A DNA stretch of 14,872 nucleotides from Actinomycetes bacterium (GCA_021790075.1 JAJYIN010000026.1:1-14872), one strand, 5' to 3'; counted from the stretch's first letter, positions 1-7,184 are shown. Numbers and translations are program-made. Notes: generated by a model not told the origin, from the sequence alone.

Positions 1-163
1 GATGAATTACGGAGCCTCTGCATCGTTGAGCGCGGCTTCGCTGCCGGTGACAGGATTTGCCCTCAACTTCCCGTTGTGGCTGGTGCTGACCACCGCGACT
101 GTGGTCTTCGTGGCCCTCGCGCTCGTCTCATTAATCCGGAAACCCGGCAAGGTCAAGCCCTGA
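1..163 (+). CDS. 3' end of an LPXTG-anchored surface protein (partial)
   Basis: The frame ending at the TGA at 161-163 is open to the window edge. An ATG at position 2 is in frame but is probably internal, because what is visible is only a C-terminal sorting signal. The 53 visible residues contain LPVTG (residues 14-18), a hydrophobic stretch at about 20-42 and a basic tail (RKPGKVK). This is the classical sortase substrate signal: sortase cleaves between Thr and Gly and links the protein to the cell wall. The Ala/Ser-rich segment before it is typical of a wall-spanning linker. The functional part of the protein lies upstream, outside the window, and no sortase gene is present here. The stop is 45 bases before the deacetylase start, so the two may be co-transcribed. 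A lone 53-residue protein starting at base 2 is possible but unlikely. Confidence 0.75.
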   Translation, partial: MNYGASASLSAASLPVTGFALNFPLWLVLTTATVVFVALALVSLIRKPGKVKP

Positions 164-208
164 GGAATGTCAGATGTGAAAGAACAACAAAGGTAGGAGA
201 GGTTAAAA

Positions 209-1446
209 ATGGGTATGAGGAACAAGGGTCATTACAAAATACCGATTGGCCAAAAGAAGGCTGAGGCGGTCAAGTTGCGCTGCCTGAAACTGGGCCTGTT
301 GGTGCTGGCCACGGTCTTCCTGTTCCTCATTTCCGTTTCCTCTGCTGCGGCGGCGCAAACCTATGTCTCCCTCACCTTTGACGACGGACGCACGAGTCAG
401 CAGAACGCCGGCGCTATCCTGGCGGCGCACGGAGTTCACGGCACCTTTTACATCATCTCGGGAGATCTGGGGACCAGCAACTATTTCATGACCCTCGACC
501 AGGTGCGCGCCCTGGCGGCTGCCGGCAACGAGATCGGCGGGCATACACTCCACCCATGACGATCTCACGGTCGACACCCCCAGCCAGGTAATCGCCCAGG
601 TCTGCGGCAACCAGCAGCAATTGCAGGACTGGGGTTTCCCGGCAGTCTCTTTTGCTTATCCCTACGGGCGCACCAACGCCGATGTGGAAGCGATCGTCCA
701 GAACTGCAAACTGCAGGGTTATGACGTGAAGGCAAACTACCGCAGCGCCCGCGGGGCTTGGGGGCTGCAGTGCCCGGGCTGCGACGCGGCCGAAAGCCTG
801 CCGCCTCTGGATCCGTTCGCGGTCCGAACCACGGACAGCCCCCAGAAGACGACCACCCTGGCCGACCTGGAGTCCATGGTAACCCAGGCCGAGGCCACCG
901 GCGGCTGGCTGGTGATCCCGTTTCATTCCGTCGGCTCGGCGCCCGGCACGGCCCCGGTGCCCGGGAACGGCGCCGACTGCACCGACAACTACTCCATCAC
1001 CTACAGCAATCTTGACCGGTTCGTTGACTGGTTGTCAAAACGGTCTGACCGGGGCACCAGCATCAAGACCGTCGCCGAGGTCATGCATGAACCTCACCCA
1101 GAGTCCCCTGAAGCCGTCCCTGAAGCTTTCGCAAACGCGGGTCTACTGGGCCGGCTATCCCGATTACGAGGCGGGCACCCTGAGCGTGGACTTCGGCCTC
1201 AGCAACGCCGGCACCGGCGATGCCAACTTTGTGGAAGCCATCGGCGCTATATCGAGCAACGGCGTCAATACGAGCACGGTAATGCCGCTCTCCCTGGGGA
1301 TGGTGCCCGGCGGCAGTTCTCGTTCCTTTACGCTCAAATATACGATCCCGGCGCAAGTCACGGTCTTCCGGACATCGATCTACGTCACCGCTGAAGACGG
1401 CAGCGGCAGCGCCTATACGTACCCCGGGCCCTACCCCGGCGCCTAG
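209..1446 (+). pseudogene. Polysaccharide deacetylase (NodB family) with C-terminal Ig-like domain, two frameshifts
   Basis: A clear SD (AGGAGAGG, 195-202) precedes the ATG at 209. A signal peptide follows (hydrophobic core about residues 28-46, then AAAA). The NodB domain begins with TFDDG, which supplies the catalytic and metal-binding Asp. The first frame stops at 557. One extra C in the CTCC at 548-551 separates HTL from THDD; removing it restores the metal-binding H-x-x-x-H motif (HTLTH). The second frame carries the FAYPYG motif and a late IPFH motif, and ends the catalytic domain near 1085. There a tandem CATGCATG (1082-1089) adds four bases; dropping one copy gives EVMNLTQS and continues into a third frame. 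That frame encodes an about 100-residue beta-rich Ig-like domain ending at 1446. The family de-N-acetylates GlcNAc-type polymers outside the cell. As written, the product would stop after 116 residues. Either this is a young pseudogene or both indels are sequencing errors. Confidence 0.85.
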
Positions 1447-1459
1447 AATAATTTTCCGC

Positions 1460-1474
1460 TTCCCCGGCGGGGAA
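1460..1474. repeat. Short hairpin between convergent genes
   Basis: A perfect inverted repeat, TTCCCC-GGC-GGGGAA, lies just after the deacetylase stop and before the end of the convergent cyclase gene. Neither strand has a U-tract after it, so it is not a canonical intrinsic terminator. It may still slow polymerase or protect a 3' end. Confidence 0.3.
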
Positions 1475-1531
1475 TAATAGAAGTTCTGGCGCACCGGGCG
1501 CAGGTTTCGGTGCAGAGCCGACTGTCCAAAG

Positions 1532-2503
1532 TTAAACTTTGTGGCCCCCCTGGCCGTTCTCCTTGTAACGCACCACTGAATCTCCCCCCGCCTTCTTGGC
1601 TTTGTATAGCGCCTGGTCAACGTGTGTTCTCAAAGCTGCCACCTCGGTCCCGTCAACCGGACAGGACACAATGCCGGCAGAAACAGTGGTCATCCAGTTA
1701 GTTCTCCTTGCCTTTATTTCCTCGATCCTGGCAATGATGCGCCGGGCATTAACTTCAGCGCCTTCAGACTCCATCCCTGGAAGCAGCAGAAAGAACTCAT
1801 CGCCGCCATACCGGAAAGCCATGTCGGTTTCCCGTTTCTGCTCGAGCAGAATATTGGCGAGATTCTTGAGTGCTTGATCCCCCGCCTCATGACCCATGCT
1901 GTCATTCAACTCCTTCAGATTGTCGAGGTCCATCATTATCAAAGAGAAAGGGATCTGGTAACGGCTGAACATCTCAAGGTTCTCGTGCAGCCGTTTCCGG
2001 AAGTAGCGGACGTTATATAAACCCGTCATCGGGTCGGTGTCAGCCAGTACACGCAATTCCTGCGAGTGCTTTTGCATATAGAACTCTATCCCCATCCTGG
2101 AAAAATGGTGAAAGATGGCATCAAGCCGTTGCAGGATCCCGATGACCTCCCTGTCGGAGCCGCGCAGGCCCTGCACGAGAGTGCCGACAAGCAGTTCCCG
2201 GAGGCGGTTGAAATCATCCATCACTTTAGTGACGGGTATTTCTTCATTGCGGATGCTGACTAACAGGGAAGCCGTGTGCTTGATCCCGGAGCGCGCCAAG
2301 ATCTCATCAGAGGGCGAAACAAGATATTGGGCAATACTGGAAATCAGATCGGGAAAAGCAGAAGCGATCTCCTTGGCGGAAAATGTCTGAAGAGACAACA
2401 GGTCGAGATCGTCAATGACAGACCTGAGCCACTTCTTGACAACTTCCAGTTCCTGCTTTTCTAAACAAGCGCTTACCTTATCAGCCAGCTGGGGAGTGAT
2501 CAT
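1532..2503 (-). CDS. Diguanylate cyclase (GGDEF) with N-terminal helical sensor-like domain
   Basis: This 323-residue protein makes cyclic di-GMP from two GTP. The C-terminal GGDEF domain (about residues 155-316) has DPMTGLYN at its start, the catalytic GGDEF (233-237) in RYGGDEFF, and a late SAGI strand with ALYKAKKAG. RETD (224-227) lies exactly five residues before GGDEF and is the RxxD inhibitory site, so product inhibition is expected. No transmembrane segment is seen, so the enzyme should be cytoplasmic. Residues 15-115 are helical and resemble the RsbRD_N-type N-terminal domains of stress regulators (KKWLRSV, FPDLISSIAQYL, DDFNRLRELLVGTL); this match is by eye. The ATG at 2503 was chosen because the longer frame runs through the upstream gene's terminator into its coding end. 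No strong SD precedes it, and an upstream in-frame GTG is possible. It is probably transcribed alone. Two c-di-GMP riboswitches nearby make it a candidate local source of the signal. Confidence 0.9.
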   Translation of the reverse strand: MITPQLADKVSACLEKQELEVVKKWLRSVIDDLDLLSLQTFSAKEIASAFPDLISSIAQYLVSPSDEILARSGIKHTASLLVSIRNEEIPVTKVMDDFNRLRELLVGTLVQGLRGSDREVIGILQRLDAIFHHFSRMGIEFYMQKHSQELRVLADTDPMTGLYNVRYFRKRLHENLEMFSRYQIPFSLIMMDLDNLKELNDSMGHEAGDQALKNLANILLEQKRETDMAFRYGGDEFFLLLPGMESEGAEVNARRIIARIEEIKARRTNWMTTVSAGIVSCPVDGTEVAALRTHVDQALYKAKKAGGDSVVRYKENGQGGHKV

Positions 2504-2596
2504 TGACAAGACCGGTTCTGCCGTTAGTAAAGTTTGTGAGCCCGATAACAGTAATTGATTCACGCATATTTGTCTATAGGGCGAATACCACGAAAC

Positions 2597-2623
2597 AAAA
2601 AAAGGCCCACCAAATGGCCCTTT
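2597..2623 (-). terminator. Intrinsic terminator of the GH26 gene
   Basis: Read on the minus strand, AAAGG-G-CC pairs with GG-G-CCTTT around a short loop (five base pairs, one mismatch, three base pairs). A run of seven T follows. It lies about 40 bases after the GH26 stop and ends that transcript before the cyclase gene. Confidence 0.8.
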
Positions 2624-2663
2624 CCTGCGGCGGGCGGAGTTAACCGGCCGGACCATGACCTCC

Positions 2664-5075
2664 TTACTGCAGTGCCCGGCCGCCCACCTCATCAAAGGAA
2701 CTGTTGTAAATCACCCGCTGGCTGATCACCAGTTGACGTCCCTGGGTTCCTGTCACTTCCACCGGTCCGTTCATCTGTCCGGGGAACACCGGCGTGATGC
2801 GCCCGCCTGCCGGGATGGTGTAGTGCCCGACCACGCTGCCGGCGATCTTCACATCAACGTCCGCGGGTTCGGAGCTCTGGTTGCCCACCAGCACCCAGGT
2901 GCGCATGCCCGGAGATGCGCTGTCATACCAGGCGAAGAACTGGTTGTCAACCAGGTTACCCGGAGGAGTGCCCGGAACTTCCTCAAACGAGTTGAGGTAC
3001 AGGGAGCGCTGACTGGCCACCAGGGGCTGCCCGCCGGTCGAAACCACCCGTACAGGGCCGTCAACGGTGCCCGCGTACTGGGGGGCGACACGCCCGCCGG
3101 CGGGAACATTGTAGCGCCCCATCAGGCGGCCGCCGACGTAGATATCGACATCGGTCGCCTGGCTGCCCTGATTGCCCACGACGACCCAGGTGTGCATCCC
3201 CGGGGATGCGTTGTCATACCAGGTGAAATAATACTCGGAAGAGAGGCTCGGAGCCGCCGCGGCGGCGGTCTCGTTGAATGAGCCGTTCATGACCACCCGC
3301 TCGCTCACATTGAGGGGCTGGCCATTGCTGGCCGTCACATGCACCGGGCCATTCATGATTCCGGGGAAGTCCGGAGCCACACGGCCGCCTGCGGGGATCT
3401 CGTAATGTCCCGCTGCCTGGCCGGCAATGGTGACATCCACCTGGGCGGTCTGGCTGCCCTGATTGCCCACGACGACCCAGGTGTGCATTCCCGGAGTCTG
3501 CTCGTCGTACCAGGCGAGGTAGGCATCAGTGGCGAGGTCGGCTTCCGGAGTCGCCGCCAACTCCGAGAAGGTGCCGTTATAGAGCGACCGTTCGCTCGCC
3601 AGCAGGTCGCCGCCCGTGGTGGAAACAACCTTGACCGGTCCGTTCATGACCCCGGGATACATGGGTGTTACCCGCTGGTCGGGGCCGATGTCATATGCGC
3701 CCATCAGCTGGCCGCCGACGTAAACTTCCGCATGCTGGGCGGTGGCGCCGGGGTTGCCCACGACCACCCAGCTCTGCATGCCGGGGGTGGCATCATCGTA
3801 CCAGCCAAAGAAATAGTTGCGGTCGCCGCTGTTGGTGATGTTCACGTTGATGGTGGTGTCGGCCGTGTTCCCGGCATTATCATAAGCCCTGGCCCTCAGG
3901 GTATAGGCGCCATCCGTCAGGGACCGGGTCGGCAGAGTGAAACTGTAAGGCGCCGCGGTGCTGGAAGCCACCAGGCTGTCACCGGCGTAGAGCTCGACTT
4001 TGGCAACGGCAGTGTTGTCACTCGCGTTGACTGTGATAGTAGCATCGCCGGAAATGGTAGAACCGTCCGCTGGTGTGGCGAACGAAACCGCCGGCGGCGT
4101 CGTGTCGGCTGGCGCTACGGCTGCCCGGAAGGCGGCCAGGCTGGCAGGGGAGCTCTCGACACGCCAGTCGGTTTCCTTGTCGATGTTGAACCACGTCAGG
4201 CTTTCGACGCGGGGGAAACGCACCGGCAGGCGGGCGAAGGCATTGGTGATCCAGTCGGCCTTGCTGCCGCCCACCTCGGTGGAGGCCGTCTCTGATATCA
4301 TGGCCGGTTTGCTGGTACGCGTGGTGAACACGTCATAGCTGGGTCCGAAAATGGTATCGATGTCCTGCCACTGGGAGGTCCAGGCCGGGGTGTTGTACAG
4401 CGTGCCCCAGTTATAGCCATCGATTCCCACGTAATCCACGTAGGCATCGCCGGGATAGTAGGTGTTAAAAGTATTGGTGGCGCTGGCCGTGTCGCCGTCA
4501 CGGTTTGGCGACCAGTCCCATTTGACATTGGTGGCGCCCTCCTGAACGAAGATATCGTGGATGTGGCGCCATGCCGGAATGTAATCAGCGGGGCTGTTTC
4601 CGTTCACGCTGCCGGACCAGCTGGTCCAGTCGCCGTTCATCTCCCCCATGGGGCGGATGATGACGGGATAGCCGAAATCACGCATCTCGCGGGCCCAGCG
4701 ATGGATGTCGGCGTCGAAATAGCCTGCGGTTATCCTGCTGAGACGGTACGACGGCTGGTTGACGAGGTCGGGGGCGCCGGGATTCCAGGGTTCCCAGGCC
4801 AGCTGGATGACGCGCCCCTGCTGGGCGATGGGGAGAAGCTTGTCGACTGCCAGGTCTTCCCCAATGGACTGATAATAGAGGAACATGTCGGTCTTGCGGC
4901 CGATGCTGTTCTCAAAACTGGCCAGCTGGGTCGGATCCTGCATGAATACGCCCAGCTTGAACCCCGGGGATGTTTGCGCGGCAGCCGGCGTGCCGGCCGG
5001 CGCCAGTACTACGGCCCCGGCAAAAAAAGCCGCCAGAACGATAGCGATTGTGATTTTAAACCGGTTGGACTTCAA
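2664..5075 (-). CDS. Secreted GH26 glycoside hydrolase (beta-mannanase-like) with Ig-like domain and four C-terminal repeats
   Basis: This 803-residue protein has a signal peptide (about 1-34, cleaved near AAAQ). A GH26 catalytic domain follows (about 38-322). GH26 enzymes are mostly endo-beta-1,4-mannanases; some act on other beta-glycans, so the substrate is not settled. Visible GH26 signatures are WEPWN (95-99), IIRPMGEMNGDW with the likely acid/base Glu145, KWDWSPN, YVDYVGIDGYNWG, and KPAMISE with the likely nucleophile Glu262. The residue before Glu145, usually His, is Gly. An Ig-like domain (about 326-416) is followed by four tandem repeats of about 97 residues (421-517, 518-613, 614-710, 711-803). 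Each repeat begins with an aromatic-WYD-x-x-(T/S)PGM core and contains PVxV and SxR. No LPXTG or C-terminal membrane anchor is seen, so the repeats may hold it at the surface. The start is TTG: AAGGAGG lies 11 bases upstream, and the frame matches the signal peptide. A c-di-GMP riboswitch precedes it and a terminator follows. Confidence 0.92.
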   Translation of the reverse strand: MKSNRFKITIAIVLAAFFAGAVVLAPAGTPAAAQTSPGFKLGVFMQDPTQLASFENSIGRKTDMFLYYQSIGEDLAVDKLLPIAQQGRVIQLAWEPWNPGAPDLVNQPSYRLSRITAGYFDADIHRWAREMRDFGYPVIIRPMGEMNGDWTSWSGSVNGNSPADYIPAWRHIHDIFVQEGATNVKWDWSPNRDGDTASATNTFNTYYPGDAYVDYVGIDGYNWGTLYNTPAWTSQWQDIDTIFGPSYDVFTTRTSKPAMISETASTEVGGSKADWITNAFARLPVRFPRVESLTWFNIDKETDWRVESSPASLAAFRAAVAPADTTPPAVSFATPADGSTISGDATITVNASDNTAVAKVELYAGDSLVASSTAAPYSFTLPTRSLTDGAYTLRARAYDNAGNTADTTINVNITNSGDRNYFFGWYDDATPGMQSWVVVGNPGATAQHAEVYVGGQLMGAYDIGPDQRVTPMYPGVMNGPVKVVSTTGGDLLASERSLYNGTFSELAATPEADLATDAYLAWYDEQTPGMHTWVVVGNQGSQTAQVDVTIAGQAAGHYEIPAGGRVAPDFPGIMNGPVHVTASNGQPLNVSERVVMNGSFNETAAAAAPSLSSEYYFTWYDNASPGMHTWVVVGNQGSQATDVDIYVGGRLMGRYNVPAGGRVAPQYAGTVDGPVRVVSTGGQPLVASQRSLYLNSFEEVPGTPPGNLVDNQFFAWYDSASPGMRTWVLVGNQSSEPADVDVKIAGSVVGHYTIPAGGRITPVFPGQMNGPVEVTGTQGRQLVISQRVIYNSSFDEVGGRALQ

Positions 5076-5083
5076 CGGAAGTC

Positions 5084-5200
5084 AAGCCTCCTTGGCGGCA
5101 GCCAGGCTGTCATAATCCCTGAGGATAATCCCTGAGGACCTTAGATCCTTGGCTTTGCGCCACTCCGTTTCCGGAGCTTTGCCCTGATCACCTGAGGCTT
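5084..5200 (-). promoter_or_regulatory. c-di-GMP-I (GEMM-I) riboswitch upstream of the GH26 gene
   Basis: Read on the minus strand, the leader aligns with the Vc2 aptamer: AGGGCAAA (5185-5178), a six-base-pair P2 (GCTCCG/CGGAGT) closed by a GAAA tetraloop, a three-base GGC joint (GAC in Vc2), GCAAAGCC, a P3 arm, then CAGCC and GCTGCCG. Positions equivalent to the ligand contacts G20, A47 and C92 are all present. TCTAAG (5145-5140) and TATGA (5114-5110) form an 11-nt-type receptor for the GAAA loop. The closing P1 helix is AAGCCTC (5200-5194) with GAGGCTT (5090-5084). The latter contains most of the SD (AAGGAGG, 5093-5087) of the TTG start at 5075. Ligand-stabilised P1 should therefore hide the ribosome site, predicting translation off at high c-di-GMP. 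The aptamer call is strong by motif; the off sign is inference. Confidence 0.85.
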
Positions 5201-5317
5201 GGCTTTCCCCCCGCCAACCAGCCGAGGTGCGGCCGTATTAACCAGCCAATATTGGTATCGGACTCCCGAGATTCCTCTTAAACCAAACCATGGAAACCGC
5301 TAACGGGTAGGATTAAA

Positions 5318-5619
5318 GAGAAGGAAGACGATAGCATTCGCAAGGTTCTGGAACGCAGGATGAAGGTTTTCCCCCTTCTTGGGGGGCACCCAGGACCATC
5401 CCCCGTCGCAACCGGAGCCACGGCCAAAAATCATCGTGGTCAACGACGATTCCCATGACCACACCAGGGAGATAGGGCTTTCGTGCCCGTGTGACCAAGT
5501 GGAGGTGATCAACCATCCTCGCCCCCTGGCGCACCCCGTTTTTCGCCGATCCAAAGGCGGGGGCGGTGCAAGTGGGCATCCTCCTATCGAATGCGTCCAG
5601 GACCGAGGAGCCGGCATGA
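5318..5619 (+). pseudogene. Decayed fragment of a family 2 glycosyltransferase
   Basis: Pieces of a GT2 N-terminal nucleotide-sugar-binding fold appear in three frames. The first (from 5318) reads EDDSIRKVLER, like the NEExxIxxVL helix. The second (from about 5415) reads PKIIVVNDDSHDHTREIG and later VEVINHPR, matching the family's strand with the (V/N)DDGSxDxT motif. The third (5545-5616) reads ADPKAGAVQVGILLSNAS, like the GKGxAVxxGI segment, and stops at 5617. No frame holds the whole, the initial IPAxNE strand is not seen, and the DxD region and the rest of the domain are absent. The open frame at 5379-5687 is part of this wreck and not an intact gene. GT2 enzymes build polysaccharides, so this may be the remnant of a larger surface-glycan locus. 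It is identified by motif only. Confidence 0.55.
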
Positions 5620-5697
5620 AAACGCGCATCCTTTTTCCCTGTTTTGCGTCATATATAAAGACGCCTTTCGGGGGATGGATGGCCTAGGGACAGTGGT

Positions 5698-5726
5698 TTG
5701 ACCCCTTCATTTCCGGGGTATATAGA
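5698..5726 (+). promoter_or_regulatory. Candidate distal rpoD promoter
   Basis: TTGACC (5698-5703), a 17-base spacer and TATAGA (5721-5726) form a good sigma-70 type promoter. It would start about 180 bases before rpoD. No other gene lies between. Confidence 0.5.
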
Positions 5727-5832
5727 AGCGTTTGCATGCTACCCTTTGAGTTTCCCCGCCTTTACCAGGCAGATTGCCCAAGTTCAGGTTAAGACCTGCG
5801 TGGCTCCAGAACGAGCAAGCTATTGCCGACTG

Positions 5833-5841
5833 TGGTACAAT
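5833..5841 (+). promoter_or_regulatory. Candidate proximal rpoD promoter (extended -10)
   Basis: TGGTACAAT is an extended -10 element (TG-N-TACAAT). No good -35 hexamer is seen at 16-18 bases, which extended -10 promoters tolerate. The predicted start is near 5848, about 65 bases before the rpoD GTG. Confidence 0.5.
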
Positions 5842-5853
5842 GGCCGCTTGGCG

Positions 5854-5872
5854 TTTGCCCAAATCGGGCAAA
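5854..5872 (+). repeat. Inverted repeat in the rpoD leader
   Basis: TTTGCCC-AAATC-GGGCAAA is a perfect seven-base-pair inverted repeat. It begins a few bases after the predicted proximal start, so it could be an operator or the 5' hairpin of the rpoD mRNA. No U-tract follows, so it is not a terminator. Confidence 0.5.
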
Positions 5873-5912
5873 TAAAGGATAAGGCAAATCTAACTAGAAA
5901 GATAAGAGCAAA

Positions 5913-7001
5913 GTGACATCAATGACAGAACTGCCCAACGAATTGACTCAAAACTTGATAAACCAGGGACAGGAACGGGGATTCCTCACCCTTGACGATA
6001 TCGCCGACGCCCTCCAGGAAGCCGATCTGACTACCGAGCAGATCGAGGAGGTCTATTCCCGCATCGCGGATGTCGGCATCGAGATCGTCGAGCAGGGCGA
6101 TGAAGATGATCTTGTGGAACCCGAGGAATCTGAGCCCGCGGCCGTGGAGGAGCACCATGAGCGCCCGGCGGCGGCGTCGACTGACGATTCCTTGCGCATG
6201 TACCTGCGCGATATCGGCCGCATCCCGCTGCTTTCCGCGGCTGAGGAAGTCTCGCTGGCCAAGCGGATGGAACGCGGCGACATGGAAGCCAAGAGCAAGC
6301 TGGTGGAAGCCAACCTGCGGCTGGTCGTCAGCATTGCCAAGCGTTACCTCGGTCGGGGCCTTTCTTTCCTGGATCTGATCCAGGAGGGCAACCTGGGCCT
6401 GATCCGGGCTGTCGAAAAATTCGACTACCGGCGCGGATACAAATTCTCCACTTACGCGACCTGGTGGATCCGCCAGGCCGTGACCCGGGCGATCGCCGAC
6501 CAGGCGCGCACCATCCGCATTCCCGTGCATATGGTGGAAAAACTAAACCACCTGGTCAGGGCGAAGCGGCAGCTGGTGCAGGACCTGGGCCGCGAGCCGA
6601 CCCCGGAGGAGATTGCCGCGCTGATGGATACCACCGTGGAAAAAGTCCAGCATCTGATAAAGATATCGCAGAGTCCCGTCAGCCTGGAGAAGCCGGTCGG
6701 CGACGAGGAAGAAGCCGAACTGGGCGATTTCCTCGAAGACGAAGGCACGCCGAGGCCGCTGGAAGCCGCCATGACAGAAATCAAGAAGGATGATCTGAAC
6801 AAGGTGCTGAATGCCCTGCCGCACCGGGAGCGCAAGATACTGGAATTGCGCTACGGCTTGAACGGCGAGCACCCTCGCACCCTGGAACAGATCGGCCGGC
6901 GCTTTGGCGTCACCCGTGAGCGCATCCGGCAGATAGAGGCCAACACCCTGGCCCGGCTGAAGGAACTCCAGGAAACCCAGCATTTGCGGGAAAGCGCCTG
7001 A
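5913..7001 (+). CDS. rpoD: Primary RNA polymerase sigma factor (sigma-70 / RpoD / SigA)
   Basis: This 362-residue protein is the housekeeping sigma factor that directs RNA polymerase to -10/-35 promoters. A region 1.1-like segment (about 15-62) and an acidic linker (63-90) are followed by region 1.2 (DSLRMYLRDIGRIPLL, 92-107). Region 2 follows (about 128-198), with EANLRLVVSIAKRY, the core-binding LDLIQEGNLGLIRAVEKFDY, and the -10 reading helix YATWWIRQAVTRAI. Region 3 (about 206-275) and region 4 (about 294-356) follow, the last with the -35 helix-turn-helix TLEQIGRRFGVTRERIRQIE. The presence of region 1.1 and the strict 2.4/4.2 match favour the primary over an alternative group 2 sigma. Start choice is between GTG 5913 and ATG 5922; neither has a strong SD. 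It is a single-gene unit with its own promoters and terminator, pointing away from the ccdA operon on the other strand. Confidence 0.97.
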   Translation: MTSMTELPNELTQNLINQGQERGFLTLDDIADALQEADLTTEQIEEVYSRIADVGIEIVEQGDEDDLVEPEESEPAAVEEHHERPAAASTDDSLRMYLRDIGRIPLLSAAEEVSLAKRMERGDMEAKSKLVEANLRLVVSIAKRYLGRGLSFLDLIQEGNLGLIRAVEKFDYRRGYKFSTYATWWIRQAVTRAIADQARTIRIPVHMVEKLNHLVRAKRQLVQDLGREPTPEEIAALMDTTVEKVQHLIKISQSPVSLEKPVGDEEEAELGDFLEDEGTPRPLEAAMTEIKKDDLNKVLNALPHRERKILELRYGLNGEHPRTLEQIGRRFGVTRERIRQIEANTLARLKELQETQHLRESA

Positions 7002-7043
7002 TACCCGGACTGATTCCGGTTACGAGTTAACGTCAAAAAACAC

Positions 7044-7073
7044 AAAGGGACGGCCAACGGCTGTCCCTTTTTT
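7044..7073 (+). terminator. Intrinsic terminator of rpoD
   Basis: AAAGGGACGGCC pairs with GGCTGTCCCTTT (one G-U wobble) around the loop AAC. A T-tract follows. It lies about 40 bases after the rpoD stop and faces the convergent TPR gene. Confidence 0.9.
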
Positions 7074-7097
7074 ATTTCTTTGGGGTTCCTTGGGGTT

Positions 7098-7184
7098 CCG
7101 CCGTCAGGGCTGCTGGGTCCGGCAGTGCAGGCTTTTCTTATTATAAGCACCCGCCGTCAGGGCTGCCGGGTCGGCGGTGTCAGG
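7098..7184. repeat. Imperfect direct repeat duplicating the 3' end of the TPR gene
   Basis: CCGCCGTCAGGGCTGC occurs at 7098-7113 and again at 7151-7166, 53 bases apart, and the similarity continues with mismatches for about 18 more bases. The second copy contains the stop codon and last codons of the TPR gene; the first is a degenerate copy beyond the stop. A tandem TTGGGGTTCC (about 7080-7099) sits beside the first copy. Confidence 0.6.

Noticed and set aside
1460..1474. Intrinsic terminator after the deacetylase
   Set aside because: The hairpin has no U-tract on either strand.
2655..4295. Long plus-strand open frames opposite the GH26 gene
   Set aside because: They are shadows of the high-GC GH26 coding strand and show periodic His/Gly-rich translation from its repeats.
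5112..5137. 13-base tandem repeat as an independent operator or iteron
   Set aside because: It falls inside the P3 arm of the c-di-GMP aptamer and its pairing explains it.
5379..5687. Open frame of 102 residues as an intact gene
   Set aside because: Its GT2-like middle is flanked by GT2 motifs in other frames, and its ends look like random translation, so it is treated as part of a pseudogene.
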